Notes: a model not told the origin generated them from the letters alone. Positions 27,668 to 35,973 are shown, counted from the first letter of the stretch. The stretch is 64,000 nt of DNA from Paenibacillus sp. FSL R10-2782 (GCF_038592985.1 NZ_CP151951.1:4517001-4581000), one strand, 5' to 3'. Numbers and translations: made by a program.

Positions 27668-28832
27668 GCAAGCCCTCTCCCTCTTTCAATGAAATCCAGA
27701 TCAGGCACTTATCATCATCGCGATCCTGCGGTGCTTCTTTACGAAAAAAAGCATCCAGCATCGCTTCTTCATTCCATTCCTCATGCTGGCGCAGACACGC
27801 AGTCAAATATTCCAGTTGTTCCTCATATTCGCCCTCTACGGCCTCCAGCAAGCCATCGGTATACAAAGCGATATGCCCCGATCCTTCATAATGGATCGTG
27901 TGCATTTCCGCATCAATTTTATCAAACAAGCCTACCGGACTGCACGCACGGTCAAATTTGGTGATGCTGCCGTCCTGACTGAACAGCAAGCCGGGCGGAT
28001 GCCCCGCATTCACATAATCAATCCGCCGAGAACGGGTATCAATGACCATATAGATCGCCGTAAAATAATACTGCACGAGCTGCTTGCCCAGATCCAGTTG
28101 ATTAAAGCGACGATTCAGCTCCTGAATTACCTTTTCGGGCTCTACGTACGTGGTCACGGTATCCTTGAGTACAGAAGCAATGAACATGCAGAACAGTGAA
28201 GAAGAGATGCCATGACCCATCATATCCAGCAAAATGATGGCATATCTTCCTTCCCCGAGTGAATACCAGGAATACAAATCTCCCGCCAGTTCAAAGGAGG
28301 GCTGATACAGGGCATTGACTTGCAGCGCCGGGTCTTGAATGGCAGGACTAAGCACCGCCTGCTGTACCATCGCGGCCAGCTTTAGTTCGTCTTGAATCCG
28401 CTGGTCCCGGTCTTTATGCCAATCCTTTTCCTGTTTGAGACGCAAGGCAAGCCGTATTCTGGCCATTAACTCTACCTTATTAATAGGCTTGGTGACGTAA
28501 TCGACGGCCCCTACGTCCAGTGCCTCTGCCAGTTTCTTGGAATCGCCTACAGCAGTTACCATGATGATGGGTATATCTTTCAGATGCTCGTATTCCTGTA
28601 CGATGCTGCAAGCTTCGATACCATCCATTTCAGGCATCATCATATCCAGCAGAACCAAATCAATATCGGAAGGTCGGGGGCGCAGACTAATGGTACGGTC
28701 GCCGATCCCCAAATGCTCCAACATTTCTGCGGCTGAGCTGGCAGAGATAACATCCCTATAATTTTCTTTCTTTAATATTTCACGAATAATAATGACATTG
28801 GTCGGATTATCGTCAACAATTAGGATTCTCAT
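27651..28832 (-). CDS. REC-PP2C phosphatase, RsbY/RsbU-like
   Basis: 393 residues. A receiver domain (1-130, phospho-acceptor D63 in L-L-D-M-M-M-P) is joined by a short helix to a SpoIIE-type PP2C phosphatase (about 160-385) with the metal-binding acids in L-A-G-D-L-Y-S and L-L-D-M-M-G-H-G, then N-A-G-H-P-P, Y-T-D-G-L-L-E and the final D-D-D-K-C. Such proteins dephosphorylate RsbV and so free SigB. Its stop overlaps the start of the large hybrid kinase by 17 bp. It is the first gene of the signalling operon. Confidence 0.9.
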   Translation of the reverse strand: MRILIVDDNPTNVIIIREILKKENYRDVISASSAAEMLEHLGIGDRTISLRPRPSDIDLVLLDMMMPEMDGIEACSIVQEYEHLKDIPIIMVTAVGDSKKLAEALDVGAVDYVTKPINKVELMARIRLALRLKQEKDWHKDRDQRIQDELKLAAMVQQAVLSPAIQDPALQVNALYQPSFELAGDLYSWYSLGEGRYAIILLDMMGHGISSSLFCMFIASVLKDTVTTYVEPEKVIQELNRRFNQLDLGKQLVQYYFTAIYMVIDTRSRRIDYVNAGHPPGLLFSQDGSITKFDRACSPVGLFDKIDAEMHTIHYEGSGHIALYTDGLLEAVEGEYEEQLEYLTACLRQHEEWNEEAMLDAFFRKEAPQDRDDDKCLIWISLKEGEGLHENQK

Positions 28833-28859
28833 TTCTCTCTCCTTATCTGTAACCCATGT

Positions 28860-28886
28860 ATTATACTATACCTGTTTAAGCGGCAA
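28860..28886 (-). promoter_or_regulatory. Candidate sigma-A promoter of the REC-PP2C / kinase operon
   Basis: On the minus strand TTGCCG - 15 bp - TATAAT, with a GTATAG extension before the -10 box, lies 30 bp before the ATG. The perfect -10 offsets the short spacer. I saw no good sigma-B match here. Confidence 0.45.
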
Positions 28887-28932
28887 CCCTTATGGATCTG
28901 AAGCTGAAATAGCGTCTCCATAAGAAGGCATT

Positions 28933-28988
28933 CCAAAAACATAGATAAGGAATGAGGCCCTCGCCCCATTCCTTATCTATGTTTTTGG
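28933..28988. terminator. Strong 22-bp hairpin terminator
   Basis: A perfect 22-bp inverted repeat beginning CCAAAAACATAG and closing CTATGTTTTTGG with a 12-base loop. It has A and T runs on both flanks and ends the yflT-like transcript ahead of the signalling operon. Confidence 0.85.
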
Positions 28989-29072
28989 AGGACCCGCGAA
29001 GCACTTGTGCGGCGGTCAACATCCTCTTTTGCAGCTCTAATGCCAGTCTATTTTCCTGCTCAACCGACGTTA

Positions 29073-29414
29073 TCAAGCTTTTTTGGCAATGACTAGAACT
29101 TTGCCCTGATCCAGTTCTTTTTCGTAAAAATCAGCTTCCGTATCTGTAAATCCCAAGGAAGTAATTTTAGCGCGAAGCTCGTCGCCACGGGAACGGAACA
29201 GATTGGCTAATGAGTCAAAAACGCCCTCTTCCTTCATCCCGATTTCCTTGGCATCCACCGTATCTGCAATACGATCCGTCCGGTCCTGATCATGAGCGAG
29301 CACGAACACATCCTCATAACGATAGCCCGTGTTGCGCAATTCATTCACCGCTTCGACGGCTTGTACACCGTTCTCTACCACTTTGGCATAAGATTTATGA
29401 TGGGTCTGATTCAT
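29073..29414 (-). CDS. YflT-type general stress protein
   Basis: 113 residues from the ATG at 29414, with AAGGAG upstream. The sequence A-V-E-A-V-N-E-L-R-N-T-G-Y near 19 and V-F-V-L-A-H-D near 36 are typical of the YflT heat/general stress domain. B. subtilis YflT is controlled by sigma-B, and a sigma-B-like promoter lies 40 bp upstream here. Molecular role unknown. Confidence 0.85.
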   Translation of the reverse strand: MNQTHHKSYAKVVENGVQAVEAVNELRNTGYRYEDVFVLAHDQDRTDRIADTVDAKEIGMKEEGVFDSLANLFRSRGDELRAKITSLGFTDTEADFYEKELDQGKVLVIAKKA

Positions 29415-29453
29415 GTTTCTCACGCTCCTTATTAGGATTGACTTCTCTGACTA

Positions 29454-29479
29454 TTACACGCTGTACATTCGTTTGAAAC
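29454..29479 (-). promoter_or_regulatory. Candidate sigma-B promoter of yflT-like gene
   Basis: On the minus strand GTTTCA - 14 bp - GTGTAA resembles GTTTAA / GGGTAT. The predicted start gives a leader of about 33 bases before the ribosome binding site and ATG. Confidence 0.5.
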
Positions 29480-29514
29480 TTCCATGTTATGTCATGCTCT
29501 TAAAATTAAAGATA

Positions 29515-30042
29515 TTACCATTCTGCTTCGTCAAAAAACTCGACATATTTGGGCTTATCGGACGCCTCATCCATAAACACTTTGATCGCACGCTGTCCAC
29601 GAACGTATACCTCGCCATCCTCCGCTGTAAATTGCGAGCCACCCAGCGCTTTATCCAGCGTCTGCCGTTTCAGCGGCAGCCACTCATCATTGACCTTGAT
29701 CCGTCCAGCAGCGGGATCTACATGCACATAAGAAACCATATCACCTCGCATACCAACCACGACGTCAGGATATTGATATTCCGTAGAAAGCAGCAGCGTA
29801 TCCTCCTTCACTCGAAGGGGCTTGCCCCGTTTTTTCAATACATCCGCACGCGTATCGTCCAAAGATATGCCGTTTAGCGTATGAAAATCAGCCGGTACGG
29901 CATTTTTGGCGGGAATCGTCTGCACAGCCCTTACTACATGCCCCGCCGTATGCGGGGAAACGGCTTGCTGAACCGTATCCTGTCCGGAAAAGGGAGTGAG
30001 CAAACCAGCAGCTAGCCATAAAATCTTCATCATAATTCTCAC
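29515..30042 (-). CDS. Exported protein of unknown function
   Basis: 175 residues. A basic N terminus and short hydrophobic stretch (4-18) look like a signal peptide or anchor. The rest reads as two related beta-rich halves: N-G-I-S-L-D-D-T-R-A-D-V-L-K-K-R-G-K-P-L near 58 with a tail of strands, and L-K-R-Q-T-L-D-K-A-L-G-G-S near 124 with a similar tail. This duplication is like SmpA/CAP-associated small domains. I do not recognise the family with certainty. Confidence 0.6.
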   Translation of the reverse strand: MRIMMKILWLAAGLLTPFSGQDTVQQAVSPHTAGHVVRAVQTIPAKNAVPADFHTLNGISLDDTRADVLKKRGKPLRVKEDTLLLSTEYQYPDVVVGMRGDMVSYVHVDPAAGRIKVNDEWLPLKRQTLDKALGGSQFTAEDGEVYVRGQRAIKVFMDEASDKPKYVEFFDEAEW

Positions 30043-30084
30043 CCTTTCAATGAATTTCCTATAGTTTACGGTTCAGTCGCTATG

Positions 30085-30606
30085 CTACTGACGCATTTTT
30101 TGCCACACCCCGGCAGCGATATCTACATAACCCAACCAGTTTTTGGCCGGCTTTGCCGCAGGCTCCTCGTAGGTCTCATTGTAGCTCTGAACCGTCCGTT
30201 CCGTTGAAGTTAACGGCCTGTTCGAAGAAGCTGACTTGATCGCGGTTTCCGTACCTGTCTTTTTATCCACTGTATGATGCGGCTTCTGAAACCGGGTGAT
30301 TAATGCCGCTGAAGCCTGCTTCGCAGCCAGAGTGACTTCGTTAAGCACCTCGCCCAAGTTTTTTACCGATTCCATCACAGGCTCCACCTGCTTCAATTTA
30401 TGATCAACATCAGCGGTAATATCATTGGCATGTCGAACCGTTTGCTTTAATTCATAGCTCAGTTCATCTACCGTTTTTTGTACATCCTGGAGAGTCTGAG
30501 TTACCTTTTCCAGAGAGCCTTGTGCTGCTTTGAGTGTTTTAATGAGGAAAATAACGAGAATTGCAAATGCGATAGCGATAATAAAAATACTGACCTGTGT
30601 TAACAT
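30085..30606 (-). CDS. DUF948 protein, YtxG-like general stress protein
   Basis: 173 residues. A single N-terminal transmembrane helix (5-24) is followed by a long heptad-rich helix (30-105), the DUF948 / YtxG pattern. B. subtilis ytxG is cotranscribed with ytxH and depends on sigma-B. Here the two are 12 kb apart, on either side of sigB. A good sigma-B-like promoter lies upstream. GAAAGAGAGG precedes the ATG. Confidence 0.8.
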   Translation of the reverse strand: MLTQVSIFIIAIAFAILVIFLIKTLKAAQGSLEKVTQTLQDVQKTVDELSYELKQTVRHANDITADVDHKLKQVEPVMESVKNLGEVLNEVTLAAKQASAALITRFQKPHHTVDKKTGTETAIKSASSNRPLTSTERTVQSYNETYEEPAAKPAKNWLGYVDIAAGVWQKMRQ

Positions 30607-30658
30607 GGCCTAACCTCTCTTTCGTTTTTCACGATGATGTTTATGATTACTGCATAGT

Positions 30659-30684
30659 TACCCCTTACATTCAGACACGAAACA
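30659..30684 (-). promoter_or_regulatory. Candidate sigma-B promoter of ytxG-like gene
   Basis: On the minus strand GTTTCG - 14 bp - GGGTAA matches the sigma-B consensus GTTTAA / GGGTAT at four and five of six positions with correct spacing. This is the best sigma-B match in the window. Confidence 0.6.
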
Positions 30685-30865
30685 ACGTTACAGCTTGCTT
30701 TTCCCCCACTCCTGACGCTATGTTTCAAGGATTCGGGCACGGTTTAAAACAACATATAACGATGGCAGAGCCACGAAAGATTCAATGATTCAGCCGTTAT
30801 TCGCAGCCACGCTCTATCGGGCGTGAGTATGCCACATTATATACAATTGAAGGAGGATGCAGAAC

Positions 30866-31033
30866 ATGCTGAAATGGTCCGCTTTATTTTTAGTTTTTGC
30901 CTTGATCGCCGGGATTTTAGGTTTTTTTGGTATCGTTGTATCCATAGCTGCTACAATCGCCAAAATATTGTTTGTGTTATTTCTGGTGTTGTTCGTCATT
31001 TCACTCTTTACCGGAAGAAGACGAGCGTCATAG
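30866..31033 (+). CDS. DUF1328 (YtjA-type) small membrane protein
   Basis: A 55-residue protein in a frame easily missed. It begins [12 protein letters not shown], continues with G-I-L-G-F-F-G-I-V, and has I-A-A-T-I-A-K-I-L before a second hydrophobic helix and a basic end. This is the DUF1328 / YtjA family, two helices, usually stress-linked. GAAGGAGG lies 9 bp before the ATG. It is divergent from the ytxG-like gene and ends before a bidirectional terminator. Confidence 0.88.
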   Translation: MLKWSALFLVFALIAGILGFFGIVVSIAATIAKILFVLFLVLFVISLFTGRRRAS

Positions 31034-31093
31034 GCGTAATAGAAGAAGTCTGAAACAAGTGTAGTGAAGATACATCATTATATAGCTTTAAAA

Positions 31094-31141
31094 ATAGGAT
31101 GTTCCCGCCCCAATTACAGGGTTGTGGAACATCCTTTTTTT
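31094..31141. terminator. Bidirectional terminator
   Basis: AGGATGTTCC and GGAACATCCT pair across a 20-base loop, with A and T runs on either side, between the DUF1328 gene and the convergent NlpC/P60 gene. Confidence 0.9.
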
Positions 31142-31172
31142 GATGCGTAATTTTTTAAGGCTAATGATGCTT

Positions 31173-32342
31173 TTATTGGATTACGCTACCACCGAACAGG
31201 AAACGATCCTGCCAAGGCTTGCTGAAATCCGTAACTTTCACACCGCCACCCGCTACAGAAAACGTATGAAGAAGCTTGTTGTCTCCCAGATATACAGCTA
31301 CGTGTGTAATCGTTTGGGAGGAATTATCCAAGGACGTATACGCCCCTGAAGACGCGTTGTAATTAGTAAAGAAAAGCAGATCGCCACGCTTCAACGTGGT
31401 CATGTCTGTGTTTGGCTGACTATTTTGCTTGATCCACTCACCCTGTGAACGTGAATCCGCCGGAAGCTGAATACCTGCAGCCTGACGGAAAATTTGACGG
31501 GTAAATGCCGAGCAATCAAAAGTAGCGGTACTGCTACGATCGGAACCATATTCATACGGAGTACCGAGATAAGTCATCCCTGTGTTAATAACCTGTTCAA
31601 TGGCAGCCACTGCGTCACCAGAAGGCAAGTTTATGGCTTCCGCAGGTGTTGCTACAGCAGGAATCGCGGTGGTGTCAGGAGCAGACGTCACCGGGGCAGC
31701 CACTGGCTGCTGTACAAGAACGCCCTCTCCAATACGGATATACTGTGGAGACGAGCTGACATAGCCCACCGTGCCATCAGCACTGGTAATCTTGAACCAA
31801 TAAGCGTTGCTTGGATCGGTAATCGTCACGATATCTCCGGCATTCATATAGCCCAAAACCTCGGATGAAGTGGATGCCTCCGCCCGTAAACGAACGGACG
31901 TTTGAATCGTAGCTTTCGTTTGACCGGCAGAACTATTCACTGAGGCTGGAGCCTCTTTGGCTGAACTGTTAGTTTTAAGCGATTCTTTGGCTTCCGGCTT
32001 ACGGACGGCAGGCTCGGTGACAGCAGCAGCGACGCTGGTAGCGCCTACTTTTATGTACTTGTCGGAGCTGCTTGTGTATCCAGTTACCCCACCAGACGTC
32101 TTGATCTTATACCAATAGCTGTTTGTTTTCTCCAATACCGTTACGGCCTCTCCCTGCTTCATAAAGCTGACTACATCTCCCGTAGTAGAAGGGCCGGATC
32201 TAAGCTTTACAGCCGCCTGAATAACCGCCTTCTGTCCCGTAGATGCTGTCGATGCCGCTGCGTCAACCTGACCCGGCGCCATATGAATTGCTGCCAACAG
32301 CACGGCTGACGTCATGAGCATTTCCATCACGCGTCTTCTCAA
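31173..32342 (-). CDS. Secreted SH3-SH3-NlpC/P60 peptidoglycan endopeptidase
   Basis: 389 residues. A signal peptide (1-29) ends near V-D-A-A. Two bacterial SH3 domains (about 36-97 and 140-200, both with the Y-W-(Y/F)-K-I and G-Y-x-S-S pattern) bind the wall, and a linker leads to an NlpC/P60 domain (about 245-389). The catalytic cysteine is in F-D-C-S-A-F-T near 277 and the histidine in T-H-V-A-V-Y-L near 350. It should cut peptide cross-links during wall turnover. The start is TTG, with AGGAGG 7 bp upstream. I looked for a cyclic-di-AMP (ydaO) riboswitch in the 190-bp leader and saw none. Confidence 0.92.
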   Translation of the reverse strand: MRRRVMEMLMTSAVLLAAIHMAPGQVDAAASTASTGQKAVIQAAVKLRSGPSTTGDVVSFMKQGEAVTVLEKTNSYWYKIKTSGGVTGYTSSSDKYIKVGATSVAAAVTEPAVRKPEAKESLKTNSSAKEAPASVNSSAGQTKATIQTSVRLRAEASTSSEVLGYMNAGDIVTITDPSNAYWFKITSADGTVGYVSSSPQYIRIGEGVLVQQPVAAPVTSAPDTTAIPAVATPAEAINLPSGDAVAAIEQVINTGMTYLGTPYEYGSDRSSTATFDCSAFTRQIFRQAAGIQLPADSRSQGEWIKQNSQPNTDMTTLKRGDLLFFTNYNASSGAYTSLDNSSQTITHVAVYLGDNKLLHTFSVAGGGVKVTDFSKPWQDRFLFGGSVIQ

Positions 32343-32533
32343 TGTTGCACCTCCTGGCTGTTTTTACGAATTTGAAGAGCAAGTCCAATTCCGACGAATG
32401 TAGCCGGACATGCTTTCATTATAGTAAAAGCAACAGGAAGAGAGATATAATCCAAACGTCACAAAAGGCAGCGCATACACCTTTTATGCATAGGTCTAAA
32501 GTCATTTTTACCACTAATTATTAAATAAATAAT

Positions 32534-33403
32534 CTATAATTTGGGTTCCACATGGACATGAACATGCATCGTATTATGAACCTCTTGCAGGCGTTCCTCA
32601 ATCCTGTCGCTGATCCGATGTCCTTCAATCAGGCTGAGTTGCGGATTCACCTCTATGACAACATCCACCAAAGCATGATTGCCGTGTACCCGTGCCTTGA
32701 CATCACGAATCCCCTCTACACCGGGTATATGAGCAATCGTGCTACGTAAGTCTGACAGCTCCTGCTCATCAAAACCATCCGTCAGGCTGTGTGTAGAGTC
32801 CTTGAAAATATCCCACGCCGTTTTACAGATTATAAATCCTACCGCTATCGCTGCAACCGTATCCAGCCATGGCAATCCAAACTGTGCCCCGATAATACCA
32901 ACCGCTGCACCGATGCTGACAAGCGCATCTGACAGGTTATCCTTGGCAGCCGCCAGTAACGCCTTGTTGTTAATTTTCCGCGCCAGTCTGTTGTTGTACA
33001 TATATACTCCCAGCATAATGACCGCACATATTACCGCTACTCCTGCGGAAGTAACATCAGGCGTCTGCTTGCCCCCTCTGAAAATACTTCCGATCCCGTC
33101 AATAAGCACCTGAAGACCGACGACAGCCATAATAAAGGATGCCAGCAATGCCGCTATTGTTTCTGCCCGAAAATGTCCATAGGCGTGGTCGGAGTCCGGC
33201 GGTTTTTGAGATATTCGCAGACCGATCAGTACGGCAACGGACACCACAATATCGGTGACATTGTTAAATCCATCAGCCAGCAACGCACTGGAAGCAAATA
33301 TATATCCGCTAATCAGCTTAAAGGCGGATAGAAAAAGGTAGGCGATAATGCTCACCCATGCCCCACGTTCACCTTTTCGTATTTCATCATACACATTCAC
33401 CAC
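32534..33403 (-). CDS. Cation diffusion facilitator (CDF) metal exporter
   Basis: About 289 residues. Six transmembrane helices and a C-terminal cytoplasmic domain (about 205-285). The metal-site motifs are A-L-L-A-D-G-F-N-N-V-T-D near 40 and A-A-K-D-N-L-S-D near 150; D-G-F-x-x-x-x-D and D-N-x-x-D rather than H-x-x-x-D are more usual of the iron/manganese-type CDF (YdfM/MntE side). The start is uncertain: AAGGAG is followed by in-frame GTG codons at 33415 and 33403, and spacing favours 33403. Confidence 0.88.
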   Translation of the reverse strand: MVNVYDEIRKGERGAWVSIIAYLFLSAFKLISGYIFASSALLADGFNNVTDIVVSVAVLIGLRISQKPPDSDHAYGHFRAETIAALLASFIMAVVGLQVLIDGIGSIFRGGKQTPDVTSAGVAVICAVIMLGVYMYNNRLARKINNKALLAAAKDNLSDALVSIGAAVGIIGAQFGLPWLDTVAAIAVGFIICKTAWDIFKDSTHSLTDGFDEQELSDLRSTIAHIPGVEGIRDVKARVHGNHALVDVVIEVNPQLSLIEGHRISDRIEERLQEVHNTMHVHVHVEPKL

Positions 33404-33570
33404 AACGGGGGACACTCCTTCAAAAATAGAGTTTCCGACAGAACGTTCTCACCCTAATAATCACGGGAAAGCCATAAAGTCAGGATAAGCTTTTATACCA
33501 TTTCATGCTGCGTCCAGCCCAAAAAACTTTGTAAACCTAAAAAACTTTGCAAACCTAAAAAATAAAAATA

Positions 33571-33659
33571 GCAGCTTAGCTGCCCTGAAAAATAACCTCC
33601 AACCATGCAGCATAGCTGCCCTATGCAATGACCTTCCAATCAAGCAGCTTAGCTACCCT
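33571..33659. repeat. Three tandem copies of a 36-37-bp unit with palindromic core
   Basis: Copies start at 33571, 33607 and 33644. Each begins GCAGCTTAGCTGCCCT with one or two changes, followed by a looser AATAACCTTCCAA-like part. The core GCAGC-TTA-GCTGC is itself an inverted repeat. Confidence 0.65.
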
Positions 33660-33699
33660 GACAATAACCATTTGCCGTTGGGTAATGGTTATTGTCAGG
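33657..33699. repeat. Perfect 16-bp inverted repeat
   Basis: CCTGACAATAACCATT and its exact complement are separated by 11 bases. It starts inside the third tandem repeat. No T run follows and both neighbours read away from it, so it is not an ordinary terminator. Confidence 0.6.
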
Positions 33700-33984
33700 A
33701 TAACAGACCATGTTTGTGTGGGTCTAGAGAAACAGTCTTTCCGCTCCGCATCGCTGTAGGAACAACGAAAAAGTATTGCCAAGCCCCATCCCTGTGGGGT
33801 TTATAAAACATTTTTTCCTTTATGCAAAAAATAGGCTTCCCCTCTTCCGGTTCGCCCCGTTGTCATGTTATCATTGTTACCCTTGTCCCATCTTTTAAAA
33901 ACGTATAAAATGGGGACACAGCCGCGTTTTCCTTCAATCCAGCATGATTGACTTGAATTTGGCGGCAACAGGAGGAATTTATTT

Positions 33985-34170
33985 ATGAGCGATGCTAATG
34001 AACCACGTAAAGTTAATCTCGCAGATGCCATTCGAGAAAAGCTGGCACAAAAAAAACAGCAGTCCGGCGCTTCACAGCAGGGCGGCTTTCAAGGCGGTTC
34101 CGCCAAAACACTGAAAAGCCAAAATACGAAGAAGCCGAACAACCAACGTCGTCGTACAGGCGGATCATAA
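33985..34170 (+). CDS. Small basic Gln/Gly-rich protein
   Basis: 61 residues. It starts M-S-D-A-N-E-P-R-K-V-N-L-A-D-A-I-R-E-K-L and becomes Gln-, Gly-, Lys- and Arg-rich with no hydrophobic core, so probably disordered beyond residue 20. CAGGAGG lies before the ATG and a strong terminator follows, so I take it as a real gene. A nucleic-acid-binding role is possible from composition only. Confidence 0.6.
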   Translation: MSDANEPRKVNLADAIREKLAQKKQQSGASQQGGFQGGSAKTLKSQNTKKPNNQRRRTGGS

Positions 34171-34260
34171 GCCAACCCATTAGGCTATACCGCACCGGAC
34201 TCAGGCAGAATTAATTCGCCTGTAGCCCTGACGGTGTAGCCATGGGTAATGGCCCAAACG

Positions 34261-34315
34261 AAAAAGAGGAGTCTCCCCGCCATCATCAATGGCCTGAAGG
34301 AGCTCCTCTTTTTTG
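34261..34315. terminator. Bidirectional terminator
   Basis: AAAAAGAGGAG-CTCC pairs with GGAG-CTCCTCTTTTTT across an interior loop, between the small basic gene and the convergent ABC-F gene. Confidence 0.85.
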
Positions 34316-34344
34316 TTTATCGATTTACTGAAGGTTAGCTGGTT

Positions 34345-35973
34345 TTAGACGTTTTCTACTGGATACATACTTTCACGCAATTTCGTGATTTCATCGTTTT
34401 CCAAGTATTCATCATAGCTCATCGTACGGTCGATTACACCGTTCGGCGTAATTTCCACGATGCGGTTTGCAATGGTTTGAATGAACTGATGGTCATGCGA
34501 TGTGAACAATAGGGTACCGTCAAAGTCGATCAGACCATTGTTCAGCGCTGTAATGGATTCCAGATCCAAGTGATTGGTCGGTTCATCCAGCAGCAGCACA
34601 TTGGCGCCATTCAGCATCATCTTGGCCAGCATACAGCGAACCTTCTCGCCCCCGGACAGCACGCTTGCTTTTTTGAGCGCTTCTTCACCTGAGAAAAGCA
34701 TACGTCCCAGGAAGCCACGCAGGAACGTTTCGTCCTGATCCTTGGAATATTGGCGCAGCCATTCCACGAGATTCATATCCACACCTTCAAAATAGGTGGA
34801 ATTGTCTTTCGGGAAATAAGCCTGAGTGGTGGTAATCCCCCAAGAGAATTCACCGCTATCCGCTTCAGTTTCGTTCATCAATACCTGAAAGAGCGTTGAT
34901 TTAGGCAAGCCGTTCGGGCCGACAAACGCGATTTTATCGCCTTTGTTCACAACCAGACTGAACTCATTCAGCACTTGCTCGCCTTCAATGGATTTGCTGA
35001 GACGGTCTACCGTCAACAGCTGTTTGCCCGCTTCGCGTTCGGGCTTGAAGTTCAGGAACGGATATTTACGGTTCGACGGACGAATATCGTCCAGCGTAAT
35101 TTTATCCAATTGTTTTTTACGTGAAGTAGCCTGTTTGGACTTGGAAGCATTCGCGGAAAAGCGCTGAATAAAGGCTTGCAGTTCCTTGATCTTCTCTTCC
35201 TTTTTCTTGTTGGCATCACGAGTCAAGGCAAGCGCAAGCTGGCTGGACTCATACCAGAAGTCGTAGTTGCCGACGTACATCTGGATTTTGCCAAAATCAA
35301 TATCCGCAATATGTGTACATACCTTGTTCAGGAAGTGACGATCATGGGATACGACGATGACGGTGCCTTCATAGTCCATCAAGAAATTTTCCAGCCATTG
35401 AATGGATTCGAGGTCCAAATGGTTGGTAGGCTCATCGAGCAGCAAGTTGTTCGGACGACCAAACAACGCTTGAGCCAGCAAAACACGTACCTTGTCATTA
35501 CCGCTCAGCTCAGACATGTTCTTGTCATGCAGATCACGCGGAATACCAAGACCGATCAGCAAGGAAGCCGCATCTGGCTCGGCATCCCATCCGTTCAGCT
35601 CCGCAAATTCACCTTCAAGCTCGCCGGCACGCAGGCCGTCTGCCTCTGTGAATTCCGATTTAGCGTACAGTGTATCTTTTTCCTTCATGATTTCATACAG
35701 ACGCGTATGGCCCATAATAACGGTTTCCAGAACCGGAAATTCATCGTATTCGTAATGGTTCTGCTTGAGCACTGCCATCCGTTCGCCCGGTGTCATGTGA
35801 ACCTCGCCTGAATTGGCTTCGATTTCACCGGAAAGAATTTTCAAAAAGGTAGATTTGCCCGCGCCATTCGCCCCAATCAGGCCGTAGCAGTTCCCAGGAG
35901 TAAATTTGATATTTACGTCTTCAAAAAGTGGGCGTTTACCATAACGAAGCGTTACGCCGCTTGTACTGATCAT
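34345..35973 (-). CDS. ABC-F family ATPase (YkpA/YbiT type)
   Basis: 542 residues, soluble, two ABC domains joined by a charged helical linker (about 245-320), so a ribosome-associated ABC-F factor rather than a transporter. ABC1 has Walker A G-A-N-G-A-G-K-S-T and a signature L-S-G-N-D-K in place of LSGGQ; D-E-P-T-N-H-L-D is intact. ABC2 has L-S-G-G-E-K and D-E-P-T-N-H-L-D, but its Walker A reads G-P-N-G-L-P-K-S-T, with proline where glycine is expected. From memory, YkpA-type relatives also carry altered second Walker A loops. Monocistronic. Confidence 0.9.
   Translation of the reverse strand: MISTSGVTLRYGKRPLFEDVNIKFTPGNCYGLIGANGAGKSTFLKILSGEIEANSGEVHMTPGERMAVLKQNHYEYDEFPVLETVIMGHTRLYEIMKEKDTLYAKSEFTEADGLRAGELEGEFAELNGWDAEPDAASLLIGLGIPRDLHDKNMSELSGNDKVRVLLAQALFGRPNNLLLDEPTNHLDLESIQWLENFLMDYEGTVIVVSHDRHFLNKVCTHIADIDFGKIQMYVGNYDFWYESSQLALALTRDANKKKEEKIKELQAFIQRFSANASKSKQATSRKKQLDKITLDDIRPSNRKYPFLNFKPEREAGKQLLTVDRLSKSIEGEQVLNEFSLVVNKGDKIAFVGPNGLPKSTLFQVLMNETEADSGEFSWGITTTQAYFPKDNSTYFEGVDMNLVEWLRQYSKDQDETFLRGFLGRMLFSGEEALKKASVLSGGEKVRCMLAKMMLNGANVLLLDEPTNHLDLESITALNNGLIDFDGTLLFTSHDHQFIQTIANRIVEITPNGVIDRTMSYDEYLENDEITKLRESMYPVENV

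Larger units (their letters stand above)
33416..33984. other. 570-bp intergenic region with short repeats and hairpins
   Basis: No gene found. It holds a tandem pair of a 19-bp unit (ACTTTGYAAACCTAAAAA, 33526-33562), three copies of a GCAGC-TTA-GCTGC palindrome at 36-37 bp spacing, a perfect 16-bp inverted repeat, and a CCCCA/TGGGG hairpin near 33785. An open frame at 33801-34031 (minus) has no ribosome binding site and no recognisable protein. Confidence 0.6.

Noticed and set aside
28876..29076. 66-codon open frame on the minus strand
   Set aside because: It runs through the arms of a perfect 22-bp hairpin terminator and has no convincing protein character.
30823..31053. 76-codon plus-strand frame over the DUF1328 gene
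   Set aside because: It is in another frame from the well-supported 55-residue DUF1328 protein, which has its own ribosome binding site.
32343..32533. cyclic-di-AMP riboswitch before the NlpC/P60 gene
   Set aside because: The location is typical, but none of the conserved ydaO blocks is visible in the 190 bp.
33571..33659. CRISPR-like array (three repeats at 36-37-bp spacing)
   Set aside because: Copies are only 16 bp, imperfect and palindromic, the intervals between them resemble each other, and no cas genes are present.
33801..34031. 76-codon minus-strand frame before the small basic gene
   Set aside because: No ribosome binding site, overlaps the start of a better-supported gene and shows no known motif.
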